From contig NZ_JADQDR010000001.1 of NCBI RefSeq assembly GCF_015694705.1, positions 558,001-622,000 of the forward strand: a DNA stretch of 64,000 bases. The letters run 5' to 3'. Every line of letters begins with the position of its first letter. Within the stretch, counting starts at the first letter, position 1. Under the pieces are notes generated by a model, which made no database searches, was not told the DNA's origin, and was given only the letters and a program-made list of their open reading frames with translations. Shown here in pieces: positions 1 to 7,716 of this stretch. The translations under genes and the position numbers were made by a program. Source of the stretch: Pontibacter rufus (GTDB lineage: Bacteria > Bacteroidota > Bacteroidia > Cytophagales > Hymenobacteraceae).

Positions 1-102
1 TTTCAATTGACATTCTTCCGGTTGGCTGCTTCCGAACGCTAAGAACGAGCTGCCTGCAAGCATCATGGTCGCAGTGGCGGCCCCTAAAAATTTACGTTTC
101 AT
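1..102 (-). CDS. N-terminus of a secreted protein (cut by window edge)
   Basis: The minus strand opens with ATG at 102 and codes a typical signal peptide (MKRKFLGAATATMMLAGSSF) followed by a few polar residues, then runs off the left edge. About 34 residues are visible, with one Cys (PEEC). It lies 75 bases downstream of the Cys-rich four-helix gene on the same strand and is probably the last visible member of the csoR-like operon. The family cannot be named from this fragment. Secretion and operon membership are inferences from the signal peptide and the spacing. Confidence 0.6.
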   Translation of the reverse strand, partial: MKRKFLGAATATMMLAGSSFLAFGSSQPEECQLK

Positions 103-177
103 AATTATAGGTTTTGTTTTTTGTTGGGTATAGCAACAAAATTCATGATACAAAGCAACCATACCTTGCTTATGAAT

Positions 178-504
178 TTAAGCGGCCATAGCCTCACATT
201 TTTCGGCACACTCTCTGCATATCTGTGCGCATTCCTGACACACCTCGCTGTCAAACTTGGCGCACTCTTCAGCGCAGTCTCTGCATACTTGAGCGCACAC
301 TTTGCTTACCTGCCCCACATAGTCCGACTTATTTGCACATAGGCTGGCACATGCTGTGGCGACGTCAATAGTATCCAGACACAACTTCTGACATTCTTTC
401 ATGTCAGGTTCTCCCATGTGTTCGGCCAAACAAACTTTGCTAGCTGTTACGGCATTGTAGCAGGAGTCTATGCACGATTGAGTTTCATTGCTTATTTTTT
501 TCAT
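178..504 (-). CDS. four-helix-bundle copper-binding protein (DUF326/Csp-like)
   Basis: A 108-residue protein without a signal peptide and with about 15 cysteines spaced along predicted amphipathic helices (C..C, CxxxC and CxxC patterns such as CRECAEKC near the C-terminus). This matches the DUF326 four-helix family, which includes the copper storage proteins Csp1/Csp3 that hold many Cu(I) ions inside a helical bundle. Lack of an export signal suggests a cytosolic, Csp3-like role. It follows the thioredoxin-like gene by 26 bases and belongs to a csoR-trx-csp operon read leftward. A paralogue is at 39909-40271. Metal identity is inferred from the family. Confidence 0.82.
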   Translation of the reverse strand: MKKISNETQSCIDSCYNAVTASKVCLAEHMGEPDMKECQKLCLDTIDVATACASLCANKSDYVGQVSKVCAQVCRDCAEECAKFDSEVCQECAQICRECAEKCEAMAA

Positions 505-530
505 AGTTTTTAAATTTTAGGTTTGATAAT

Positions 531-806
531 TTAAACAGGGTTCCCTATTCCAGCAGCCTGCAATTGTTCGCGGCTTACTCCTTTGCTTGAGCAGCATGAA
601 AGAAGTTCACCATTAACCGCTATCGCTGGCAGGGAAGTGATATTATATTCTTTCACTTTATCCACGCATACTTTCGTATCGCACTGTTCTGAAACGTTGT
701 AAACAGTAACATCACAGGATTCACAGGCCAATGACTGCACCATTTCCACTACCGGCTCACAGACTGGGCAACCTGTTGTAAATACTTCTACTTTTCTCTT
801 GGTCAT
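531..806 (-). CDS. thioredoxin-like small protein with CPVC motif
   Basis: A 91-residue single-domain thioredoxin/glutaredoxin-fold protein. The CxxC redox motif is CPVC at residues 13-16, a second pair CESC lies near 28-31, and a cis-proline loop (SLPAIAVNG) lies near residue 60, followed by a CCS. No signal peptide is seen, so it probably acts in the cytoplasm, perhaps moving thiols or metal to and from the Cys-rich protein encoded next. It sits between the CsoR-like regulator and the four-helix copper protein, and the three are very likely co-transcribed. Redox fold is clear; substrate is unknown. Confidence 0.75.
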   Translation of the reverse strand: MTKRKVEVFTTGCPVCEPVVEMVQSLACESCDVTVYNVSEQCDTKVCVDKVKEYNITSLPAIAVNGELLSCCSSKGVSREQLQAAGIGNPV

Positions 807-877
807 CGTTTTAGTGTTTTAATTTGTTTAACTGCTACAAAGCTACTACAGGGAGGCAGGGGGTGCGCAAGTGCTTT

Positions 878-1243
878 TTACCCTTTCTCTTGATTTTTTT
901 TCATCTGTTCATAGACGGCCTGTATCTCCTTCATTTTTTCGGTTAGCTCACCAAGGCCAAGGTGTGGGAACTGGTTTCTTAGCCTCTCGATTGTATGTTC
1001 CTGCCCGCAATCGCCTGGGCACGCTTCCATTGTTTCTGAAAGCTTTACAGCCAGTGACTTCCTGAAAGCCTCATCCAGCAGCAGCAACTCCGCGTTCTCC
1101 AGCGCCTTACCGGTTGCCTTGAATTGTAAAAGGATTTGCTCCGGGTCTCTGTCGTTGTCAATCATTTTTATGATCCCGTCCAGTTGCCCCTTTATCGTAT
1201 TCAATCTGGTCTTTACATCTCTTACTAAGTCCTTCTGTAGCAT
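878..1243 (-). CDS. CsoR/FrmR-family (DUF156) transcriptional repressor
   Basis: A 121-residue all-helical protein with the DUF156 signature at the N-terminus (VKTRLNTIKGQLDGIIKMI) and the central QFKATGKALENAELLLLDE helix. Family members are tetrameric repressors released by Cu(I), Ni or formaldehyde. The usual ligand set is not visible here: the Cys expected before IL is replaced (DPEQIL), and the His and second Cys of the next helix are absent. Instead there is a CPGDC pair at residues 75-79 and a charged C-terminal tail. It heads the leftward operon with trx and csp genes, so it probably regulates them, but its inducer is uncertain. Confidence 0.8.
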   Translation of the reverse strand: MLQKDLVRDVKTRLNTIKGQLDGIIKMIDNDRDPEQILLQFKATGKALENAELLLLDEAFRKSLAVKLSETMEACPGDCGQEHTIERLRNQFPHLGLGELTEKMKEIQAVYEQMKKNQEKG

Positions 1244-1270
1244 TTTCTATTATTTTCTTGAAATATAATG

Positions 1271-1289
1271 TCCGGTAGGGGTGGTGCCC
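1271..1289. promoter_or_regulatory. G-tract, possible CsoR-type operator
   Basis: Upstream of the csoR-like gene the sequence TCCGGTAGGGGTGGTGCCC has a G-run flanked by TA and C-runs, as in the G/C-tract operators of the CsoR/RcnR/FrmR family. A second G-rich stretch (near 848-863) precedes the trx gene. The match is loose, so this is only a candidate. Confidence 0.25.
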
Positions 1290-1513
1290 AAACTTAAAGA
1301 GTTTTTTACCCATATCTTCGAAAAACGCATGAGCCATAACCCTTCAGATTACAAGAAGAGTATACCAAAAGGTAAAGCAAGTACAAAAGGTTAATTCTGT
1401 TCTATTTGTATGGAAGAAGATTCTTTAGCATTGTAGCAAACAGATTGCTGCTTTATACTTGTCGGAATTAAAAACGGCAACGTATGGATTAGCATGAACC
1501 CAAACAAAACAAC

Positions 1514-2464
1514 ATGAAAAAGCTTAACTTATTTATCTTATTACCTGCCGTGCTGTTATCAGCTTGCAACGGAAACAAAGCTCAGGACAATAATGCGGGG
1601 AACAATGATTCAGCCCATGTGGAGCAAGCTGCTGAACCGGCTACTTTTTCAAAGATCGAAAACCTGCCGGCTGGCATCGATACCATCTTTGGGAAAGCTC
1701 CTTCCAAAGAAGAGGGGTTTTACAAGTTCTCTTTCCCGCGCACTGATTTGCATGTTAAGCTCGATGGGGTCTCTATTGACCCGCGGCTGGCGTTTACCAC
1801 CTGGTTTGCCTTTATGCCGGAACAGAACAGCGAGCAGGCCATGCTGATGGGCGATATGGTGCTCCTGGAAAAAGAGCTTCCGGCGGTAGAGAAAAAGCTC
1901 CAGGAGAGCGGTATTGCCATTACCGCCATTTATAACCATTTGCTGAACGAGAACCCTAAAATCATGTACTTGCATGTAGGTGGTACCGGAGACCCCGTGG
2001 CACTATCCAAAAAGCTAAAAGAGGCATTATCTCTTACCGGCACGCCGTTGCAATTGTCGTTTAACGATACTGCGGAAAATACTGACTGGAAAGACGTGGA
2101 GCAGCTAATGGGCATGCAAGGAAAGGTGAATGGCCCAGTGCTGAGTTTCGGCATTCCGCGAAAAGAAACTGTTGCCATGGGGAATATGCCTATACCCAAG
2201 GGATTTGGCATAGGCACCGGTCTGGCGTTTCAGAAAGTGGGTGATAAGGCGGCAATTACAGGTGACTTTGTATTGCTGGCGGATGAGGTAAACCCCGTCA
2301 TCAAGGCACTTAATAATAACGGAATTACCGTAACGGCGCTTCACAACCACATGCTGGACGAAGACCCCCGCTTGTTCATGATGCACTTCTGGGCGGTGGG
2401 CAACCCCGCTGACCTGGCAAAGGGGCTAAAAGCGGCCGTAGATAAAACCGATTCGAAGCAATAA
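1514..2464 (+). CDS. DUF1259 (LppY/LpqO-type) lipoprotein
   Basis: A 316-residue lipoprotein: signal peptide with lipobox LLSAC (Cys 18) and a low-complexity polar linker. Two tandem copies of the DUF1259 domain follow, at roughly residues 50-175 and 190-312. Each copy has a VLL(E/A)(K/D)E.N/LP segment, an alternating GI.(V/I)TA(I/L)(Y/H)NH.L(N/D)E(N/D)P motif and a final G.G/VG(D/N)P(V/A) turn. The family is found in mycobacterial LppY/LpqO and in many Bacteroidota; its function is not established. It is transcribed with the beta-propeller gene 28 bases downstream. The location (periplasm or outer membrane, lipid anchored) is inferred from the lipobox. Confidence 0.85.
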   Translation: MKKLNLFILLPAVLLSACNGNKAQDNNAGNNDSAHVEQAAEPATFSKIENLPAGIDTIFGKAPSKEEGFYKFSFPRTDLHVKLDGVSIDPRLAFTTWFAFMPEQNSEQAMLMGDMVLLEKELPAVEKKLQESGIAITAIYNHLLNENPKIMYLHVGGTGDPVALSKKLKEALSLTGTPLQLSFNDTAENTDWKDVEQLMGMQGKVNGPVLSFGIPRKETVAMGNMPIPKGFGIGTGLAFQKVGDKAAITGDFVLLADEVNPVIKALNNNGITVTALHNHMLDEDPRLFMMHFWAVGNPADLAKGLKAAVDKTDSKQ

Positions 2465-2492
2465 GGGCAAACATTTACCATCATAAACCGAT

Positions 2493-3518
2493 ATGAGCCT
2501 GCTTTCTGGGATTAGCATAAAAAGCACCTGTTTTGCCTTGCTCACCGGGCTCTTGGTTCTTCCTTCCGGTTGCAAGGCGCAGGGAACCTACGGCACCAGG
2601 TTTCTCTCCCTGCAAAAGGTGGTAAAGCTACCAGGAGTAAGGGGCCGCATAGATCACCTGGCCGTGGATAAAGCGCACCAGGTGGTATACATGGCGGCCT
2701 TGGGCAACAACACCTTGGAGGTAATTGATCTGTCCAAGGGGAAAGTGATTCACGAGATTAAAGGATTGGATGAGCCGCAGGGAGTTGCCTACCTGCCACA
2801 GGCAAACGCAGTCTTTGTCGCCAATGGGGGGAATGGCGTCTGTGCTTTTTATGATGCAAACACTTATAAGCAAAAGGCGGAGTTGGACTTAGGGGAGGAT
2901 GCTGACAATGTGAGCTATGCGCAGGGAGACCAGACTGTTTACGTCGGCTATGGAAACGGCGGGATTGCATTAATTAATGCAGCATCCATGAAAGCAATCG
3001 GAACAATCCGGCTTCCAGGCCATCCGGAGGGCTTTGAGGTTGATTCGCTGACAAAGAAGATATGGGCCAACGTGCCCGATGCCCGCGTCGTAGCAGTGCT
3101 GGACGGCAAAAACAGGAAGGCCATTGATGCGTGGAGGATAAATGCGCCCTTGGCCTGCTTCCCCATAGCCTACAGCAGCCAGGATCACCGCTTGTTCATT
3201 GGTGGCAGAAGGCCTTCCCGTTTGTTGGTACTGGATAGTGAGACAGGCAAGAAGATAGCTGAAGCGCCTTGCGCAGGAGATGCGGATAACCTTTTTTATG
3301 ATGCGGCCTCTAAAAGGATTTTGATCAGCGGGGGAAGCGGCTACGTAGATATCTTTAAACAGCAGGACACAGACACCTATACTCAGATTGCTCATATTGC
3401 TACGCGCATCGGCGCCCGTACTTCTTTATGGGTACCGGAGTGGAAAGAATTCCTGTTAGCGGTGCCGGAACGTAATGGCCAGCCGGCAGCACTGTTGGTT
3501 TACAAGATGAATGATTGA
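2493..3518 (+). CDS. YncE-like beta-propeller lipoprotein
   Basis: A 341-residue secreted protein with lipobox-like LPSGC at the end of its signal peptide. Repeated blade motifs follow: RIDHLAVDKAHQVVYMAALG, GVAYLPQANAVFVANGG, VSYAQGDQTVYVGYGNGG, and so on. This pattern is that of YVTN/YncE seven-bladed propellers (cytochrome d1-like). Such proteins bind other proteins or DNA and no enzyme activity can be assigned. It is 28 bases downstream of the DUF1259 gene, a likely operon. Its stop codon TGA ends at 3518, the first base of the target duplication of the transposon at 3526. Confidence 0.82.
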   Translation: MSLLSGISIKSTCFALLTGLLVLPSGCKAQGTYGTRFLSLQKVVKLPGVRGRIDHLAVDKAHQVVYMAALGNNTLEVIDLSKGKVIHEIKGLDEPQGVAYLPQANAVFVANGGNGVCAFYDANTYKQKAELDLGEDADNVSYAQGDQTVYVGYGNGGIALINAASMKAIGTIRLPGHPEGFEVDSLTKKIWANVPDARVVAVLDGKNRKAIDAWRINAPLACFPIAYSSQDHRLFIGGRRPSRLLVLDSETGKKIAEAPCAGDADNLFYDAASKRILISGGSGYVDIFKQQDTDTYTQIAHIATRIGARTSLWVPEWKEFLLAVPERNGQPAALLVYKMND

Positions 3519-3525
3519 TTTTTAA

Positions 3526-3550
3526 GGTAACTATACCCATTTACACGTAA
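3526..3550 (+). repeat. left terminal inverted repeat
   Basis: A 25-base terminal repeat starting GGTAACTATACCCATTTACA, perfectly complementary to 6770-6794. It is preceded directly by the target duplication ATTTTTAA at 3518-3525. Confidence 0.95.
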
Positions 3551-3560
3551 AACGATTTAG

Positions 3561-3592
3561 AAAAATGCGCTCGGTAATTTGAGCGCATTTTT
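3561..3592. terminator. bidirectional hairpin terminator inside the left end
   Basis: A 12-bp perfect stem (AAAAATGCGCTC / GAGCGCATTTTT) with an 8-base loop and A- and T-runs on the two sides. It closes transcription of the leftward transposase and also shields the element from the rightward genes upstream. Confidence 0.85.
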
Positions 3593-4552
3593 TATTTTTT
3601 ACCTTTTGCAGTTAATAAGCGATAAGTTATTCTTTCTTGTCCGCTATTGCCTACTACCTTTCCAAAGCTATGAATGTTGCCTAAGTTACGATTGTTATAT
3701 CGAACTGAAAACTCATTACAGTAAAGATGCAAGTGTTGTGGTGAAACGTAGTGGTAAATACCAACAATACCTCTTTTAAAGATACCCCAAAAGCCCTCAA
3801 TATTATTAGTATGTTTATGACCAACTGTCTTGTAATTACCTTCAGAGTGCTTAATCGTTATATGTTCACTATAAACTTTATCAAGTCCTTTGTATGCAGC
3901 GTAAGCATCGGTATTAGTACTGCTTCCGGTGCTACATTGGCTACCATAATAGAATGCAATGTTTCCTTATTAGTATCAGGCACAACAAAGGTGCGTACTT
4001 TACCATCTCTCTGTAATACGCCTAAAACTGCTGTTTTGTCTAAATGTGCCCGGCCTTGTGAGTTAGCCACCTTCTTATTTTCATGGCGGTTTTTATTCTT
4101 GCCACCTACAAAGGTTTCGTCCGCTTCGACTATGCCATTAAGTAATTCAGGTGCAGTTTCACTCAGCATGGTTCTAACGCGATGATTAAGGAACCATGCT
4201 GACTTCTGGCTTACGCCAATTCTTGTTCCTAACTCTATTGAGCTAATTCCTTTCTTTGAAGTACTGATTTCATAAATAGCCTGAAACCATTTCCGCAACT
4301 CTATTTTGCTTCCTTCAAAAATACTACCAGTACGAACAGTAAAAGGGAGATCACACTGTCTTTCTGAACAACGATAAGAAGGTATATCCTTAAATTTACC
4401 ACGAGGCTTTACATTATATGGTTTTTTAAGCTGCCACAATGAGGACAAGCAATACCATCTTGCCACCTTTGCTCCTCCAAGAATTCGTAGCAAATCTTTT
4501 CATCTTTGAAATGGTCATTGAATTCGTGGATAGTTTTGAAGGCGAAGTTCAT
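3592..4552 (-). pseudogene. IS1595-family transposase, two frameshifts
   Basis: Reading leftward from ATG at 4552 gives an N-terminal zinc ribbon (CPHCGS), a DDE core (EADETFVGGKNKN, then STNTDAYAAYKG, then HTNNIEGFWGIFKRG) and an end at 3592, about 320 residues in all. Two single-base losses break it. The first is near 4421-4427, where an A-run (AAAAAAC) precedes the KKPYN segment; the second is near 3919-3924 after APEA. The first site is also a canonical -1 slippery heptamer and could be programmed, but the second has no such signal, so the gene is most simply a pseudogene. Assembly indels are an alternative. The element's ends would need a transposase supplied in trans. Confidence 0.85.
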
Positions 4553-4724
4553 AAGCTTTTTGTTTGATGTAAAATTAGTAGTTTTTACACATATATACAA
4601 CATTTGTAGTAATATAGTTATTACATTTTTTTAAAATAATAGCTTTTATATAACTTTTGTATATACGTTTTAAGCTTAACTAATTTAAAGGTGTATCTTT
4701 GTATATTACTTTATGATTTGAATC

Positions 4725-4922
4725 ATGAAAAAAGAAAACCAGATATTAATTCGTGTGTCCGCTTTAGAAAAAGAAGGATTTGAAAGAGCTGCTGAAATAG
4801 CAGGTATTGGTCTTTCGGCATGGGCTCGACAAAAATTAAGAAGCGCAGCTATTCAAGACCTGCAAAATATCGGTGAAAAGATACCTTTTTTAGAGCCCAT
4901 CAAATTAGATAATAATGGATAA
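4725..4922 (+). CDS. small ribbon-helix-helix-like protein
   Basis: A 65-residue protein starting with a beta-strand-like NQILIRVSALEKEGFERAAE and continuing as two helices (GIGLSAWARQKLRSAAIQDL). This is the layout of ribbon-helix-helix DNA-binding proteins, as in MobC-like and antitoxin-like proteins. A Bacteroidota -7 box TATCTTTG lies at 4694-4701, about 24 bases before the ATG, but no clear TTG is seen at the right distance upstream. Its last 8 bases overlap the start of the DUF262 gene (4915), so the two are translationally coupled. It may autoregulate the pair or act as a partner of the nuclease. Fold is inferred by eye. Confidence 0.65.
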   Translation: MKKENQILIRVSALEKEGFERAAEIAGIGLSAWARQKLRSAAIQDLQNIGEKIPFLEPIKLDNNG

Positions 4923-6591
4923 GGAATTTGATTTTAAAGTATTAGGAATAGCTACTGCTATCAAGCAAGAAAGATTTAGGGTACCACCTAATCAAAGAGA
5001 GTATTCATGGACAAGCGAAACACAGGTAAGGGATTTGTTGCAGGATATAAATAATGCATTAAGAAACCCAGATAAGCCTTATTTCTTAGGAACTGTTGTT
5101 TTAACAAAAGCAGAAAATGGTGTATTGGAAATTGCAGATGGACAACAGCGCATCGCTACTACCACAATGATATTAGCGGCCATTAGAGACTATTTTAGAA
5201 AAGAAGGGCAATCGGATACATATAAATCAATAGAGCATGACTACCTTTTCTCATTTGAGAGAAAACAAGGTGAGTTCACCTCAAAACTAACTTTAAATGT
5301 TGATGATAACGACTTCTTTAAAAAGAGTGTATTGCATCATCATAATAATCCAAATACGATTTCATTAAGGCATTCTCATAAATTAATTTCAGAGGCTTTC
5401 GATTACATAAAAAAATATATAGGAAACTTAGTTTCTATGCATGGGAAAAGGAGTTCGGAAGTCCTAAATGAATGGATAGAATATTTGGATAACCAAGCTA
5501 ATATTGTAATTCTTAAGGTTTCAAATGCAGAAAATGCCTTTATGATGTTTGAAACACTAAATGATAGAGGACTAAAAACATCGCAGGTAGATTTAGTAAA
5601 AAATCATATTTTCAGCAGAGCAGGAGATAGACTTCCGGAAGCTCAGAGAATGTGGTCAGCAATGAAAACAGCTATAGAAACTGTATCAGATGATGATGAT
5701 ATAACTATGGATTTTTTACGCTGTGTATGCTGTATAATCGCGGGGCAAACTACCAAAAAAGAAATAATGAGGACGATTCAGAGTAGAACTGAATCTAAAA
5801 CAGATGCCTTGCTGATGATGGGTTTATTCGAGGAGCTGAGCCAAGAATATGCCGCCATATTAAATCCTGATCACCCTAAATGGAATGAATACGGTACAGA
5901 AGCAAGACAAGCCATACAAGTAATAAATCTGTTAGGTGTAACTCAAATACAACCATTAATGCTCGCAGTTTCAAAATATCTTCCAAATAAATATGTGCCA
6001 ACATCTTTTAAATCGTTAGTATCATGGTCTGTTAGGTTTTTAATTTTGAACATAAGGGGTGGCCGCTTAGATGAAGGTTATGCCAAGTTGGCAAATAGGA
6101 TTCATACTGGAGAGATAAAAAGTACTGTTGATTTAAAAAAAGAGGGATCTTCCATAGTACCAAACGATGGTACATTTAAATCAGCTTTTGAAACAGTTAG
6201 AGTCGGTACAGCTAAACTTGCAAAGTATTATCTGCGGTCGCTTGAAACTACTGCAAGTGAACAAGATGATCCTGAATTTTTACCAAATAATGATTCCGTA
6301 ATTAACCTTGAACATATAATGCCATCCTCTATTGATGAAAAAAAGTGGCCTAATGTAAGTAAATCAGATGCAGAGGCTTACTTAAAAAGACTTGGGAATA
6401 TGTGTTTATTAAAGGCTAAAAAAAATTCAGATATAGGCAACTTATCATTTGACCACAAAAAACAAACGTATAAAGAATCAGCCTACCAATTAACCAACCA
6501 ACTTGCCTCACTTGATGTATGGGATATAGAGGCCATAGAAAACAGACAAAAAGTTATGGCAGATTTAGCAGTTAAGACATGGGCTCTTTAA
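4915..6591 (+). CDS. DUF262 and DUF1524 (GmrSD-like) nuclease
   Basis: A 558-residue protein. The N-terminal DUF262 (ParB/Srx-like, GmrS) domain shows the QREYSW motif near residue 26, FLGTVVL, and DGQQR near residue 79, which in this family is tied to NTP binding and hydrolysis. The C-terminal DUF1524 HNH (GmrD) domain shows EHIMP near residue 463 followed by RLGNMCLL and SFDHKKQTYKES. Members of this class (GmrSD, BrxU, SspE) cut modified or phage DNA in an NTP-dependent way. Here it is the main cargo of an IS1595 element, coupled to an RHH-like gene. An anti-phage role is inferred from the family; substrate modification is unknown. Confidence 0.88.
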   Translation: MDKEFDFKVLGIATAIKQERFRVPPNQREYSWTSETQVRDLLQDINNALRNPDKPYFLGTVVLTKAENGVLEIADGQQRIATTTMILAAIRDYFRKEGQSDTYKSIEHDYLFSFERKQGEFTSKLTLNVDDNDFFKKSVLHHHNNPNTISLRHSHKLISEAFDYIKKYIGNLVSMHGKRSSEVLNEWIEYLDNQANIVILKVSNAENAFMMFETLNDRGLKTSQVDLVKNHIFSRAGDRLPEAQRMWSAMKTAIETVSDDDDITMDFLRCVCCIIAGQTTKKEIMRTIQSRTESKTDALLMMGLFEELSQEYAAILNPDHPKWNEYGTEARQAIQVINLLGVTQIQPLMLAVSKYLPNKYVPTSFKSLVSWSVRFLILNIRGGRLDEGYAKLANRIHTGEIKSTVDLKKEGSSIVPNDGTFKSAFETVRVGTAKLAKYYLRSLETTASEQDDPEFLPNNDSVINLEHIMPSSIDEKKWPNVSKSDAEAYLKRLGNMCLLKAKKNSDIGNLSFDHKKQTYKESAYQLTNQLASLDVWDIEAIENRQKVMADLAVKTWAL

Positions 6592-6600
6592 CTTAATAAT

Positions 6601-6738
6601 ATGGCAAAGAAAGAAGGCTCAAAAGAACGTCCAAAGAAATATGATGAAAAGCTAAAAGTAAAAGGCAGCTTTTTAGATATTATGAAGGCATCAGTAAAAG
6701 ATGCAGATAAAAAATCTGCAAAGAAAAAAGAGGACTAA
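6601..6738 (+). CDS. 45-residue Lys-rich conserved-looking protein
   Basis: ATG at 6601, 9 bases after the DUF262 stop, codes a 45-residue, very basic protein with a central KYDEKLKVKGSFLDIMKAS block between Lys-rich ends. Short proteins with a YDEKL.(V/I).G.F.D(I/L) core occur in Bacteroidota, often near mobile DNA, but I know no assigned function. Position in the same strand and spacing imply co-transcription with the DUF262 gene. It ends directly before a terminator hairpin. It was too short for ordinary ORF cut-offs. Confidence 0.6.
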   Translation: MAKKEGSKERPKKYDEKLKVKGSFLDIMKASVKDADKKSAKKKED

Positions 6739-6751
6739 TAAATCCTCTTTT
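6726..6751 (+). terminator. terminator of the passenger operon
   Basis: Stem AAAAGAGGA / TCCTCTTTT with an 8-base loop, followed by a T-run. It overlaps the 3' end of the 45-residue gene and stops the RHH-DUF262 transcript before the right inverted repeat. Confidence 0.85.
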
Positions 6752-6769
6752 TTTGTTTCTATCAAAACC

Positions 6770-6794
6770 TTACGTGTAAATGGGTATAGTTACC
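6770..6794 (-). repeat. right terminal inverted repeat
   Basis: Perfect 25-base inverted copy of 3526-3550. It is followed directly by the second copy of the 8-base target duplication ATTTTTAA at 6795-6802. Confidence 0.95.
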
Positions 6795-6812
6795 ATTTTT
6801 AATTTCTAATGC

Positions 6813-6844
6813 TTGACCGATTAAGTAGAATACTCGTATCTTTG
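6813..6844 (+). promoter_or_regulatory. Bacteroidota promoter, probably leaderless
   Basis: TTG at 6813-6815, 21 bases, then TATCTTTG at 6837-6844 matches the phylum consensus (TTG ... TAnnTTTG). The ATG at 6848 follows after only 3 bases, so transcription would start at or next to the start codon. The promoter lies just outside the transposon, 19 bases from its right end. Confidence 0.6.
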
Positions 6845-6847
6845 GAT

Positions 6848-7093
6848 ATGGCAAAAAATCCGAAACATCCGAAAGATACAAATCAGTTAGCTAAACTAAT
6901 AACTGACATTGCTACAGGTGAAAGTACAGAAAACACAGAAGATACCGAACAACCGGAAAAGAATCCGGCTGCCGTTGCGTTAGGCCGCTTAGGTGGGCTA
7001 AAAGGCGGTAAGGCCAGAGCTAATAAATTAACACCAGAGCAAAGAAAAGAAATAGCTAAAAAGGCGGCCGAAAAAAGATGGGGCTCTAAATAG
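6848..7093 (+). CDS. KGG-motif small basic protein
   Basis: An 81-residue protein when started at ATG 6848 (MAKNPKHPKDTNQLAKLI). This start was chosen over 6809 because a promoter -7 box sits immediately before it. The C-terminal half, NPAAVALGRLGGLKGGKARA followed by KLTPEQRKEIAKKAAEKRWG, is the Gly/Lys/Ala-rich KGG type found in small stress or histone-H1-like proteins. It is likely nucleic-acid binding; function unknown. It runs tail-to-tail into the P63C-like gene and the two coding ends overlap by 8 bases. Part of the A+T-rich imported block. Confidence 0.7.
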   Translation: MAKNPKHPKDTNQLAKLITDIATGESTENTEDTEQPEKNPAAVALGRLGGLKGGKARANKLTPEQRKEIAKKAAEKRWGSK

Positions 7094-7712
7094 CTTGAAA
7101 ATATTGTTTAAACAAATCTGGCTGAAATCCGCTTCCATATTGAGCCGCATGTTTTATTCTAAATTCATAAAGTGAAGTGCATTCCCGCATTAATTTAACT
7201 GCATCATAAATAAATTTTTCTAATAAAAGTACACCATCTTCACTCAAAAAGTAATAATTTTTATATCTTCTAAGACACCATTTAATATAAGGATTTTTGG
7301 CGTGAATATGTTGTAAAACCCCTCCTGGAAATCTATTATAAATTATTGTGTTAATGACCTTAGCAGTCGGAGTAGGCTTACGATATTTTTTCCTTTGTTC
7401 TTCTGTCCAGCCCATTAAATCTCCAAACGCTTGCAGATATTCTGAAAACCTTGGTTCAAGATTTTTTCTTAGTTCTGAAACAATTCTTTTTTGCGTTTCC
7501 CTTTCTTCATTTACAGAGGTACGCCTGCCGTTTATAAGCTCATAGGTTAAGTTTTTCTTATCAAAACTCTTATCAGAAAGTAATTGTGAAGCCCTATCAT
7601 CTGGCCCTTGAAGGAGGGACAATCTAAGTTGTTCTTCATTCTCAATTTGAGGTATCTGATTAAGATTACTGTTTTCAGGGATAATAGGCTTATCTTTTTT
7701 AGGCTTCTTCAT
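7086..7712 (-). CDS. P63C-like domain protein
   Basis: A 208-residue protein. The polar N-terminal ~100 residues have no recognisable domain. The C-terminal part (VINTIIYNRFPGGVLQHI, then KNP, YYFLSEDGV, and VKLMRECTSLYEFR) resembles the P63C domain of phage and plasmid proteins, which has the same order of PxGVL, a basic stretch, LTEDxG and LMR. Function is unknown. It starts 4 bases after the stop of the ImmA/IrrE gene and is therefore co-transcribed with it, and it converges on the KGG gene. The family call is by pattern only. Confidence 0.6.
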   Translation of the reverse strand: MKKPKKDKPIIPENSNLNQIPQIENEEQLRLSLLQGPDDRASQLLSDKSFDKKNLTYELINGRRTSVNEERETQKRIVSELRKNLEPRFSEYLQAFGDLMGWTEEQRKKYRKPTPTAKVINTIIYNRFPGGVLQHIHAKNPYIKWCLRRYKNYYFLSEDGVLLLEKFIYDAVKLMRECTSLYEFRIKHAAQYGSGFQPDLFKQYFQAI

Positions 7713-7716
7713 GCGA

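Larger units (their letters stand above)
3526..6794. mobile_element. IS1595-family transposon carrying a DUF262 gene
   Basis: This 3,269-base element is bounded by perfect 25-bp inverted repeats (3526-3550 and 6770-6794) and by an 8-bp direct target duplication ATTTTTAA (3518-3525 and 6795-6802), the size expected for the IS1595 family. It contains a broken DDE transposase on the minus strand and, on the plus strand, an RHH-like gene, a DUF262/DUF1524 gene and a 45-residue Lys-rich gene with its own terminator. It is markedly A+T rich compared with the metal genes to either side. The intact ends and duplication indicate a single, rather recent insertion. The passenger genes are unrelated to transposition. 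Confidence 0.93.

Noticed and set aside
1363..1391. Direct repeat TACCAAAAGGT / TACAAAAGGT upstream of the DUF1259 gene
   Set aside because: Copies are offset by 18-19 bases, partly low complexity, and no matching regulator or second example was seen.
4421..4427. Programmed -1 frameshifting as the full explanation for the transposase
   Set aside because: The heptamer is right, but a second frame change near 3919-3924 has no slippery site, so the gene is still broken.
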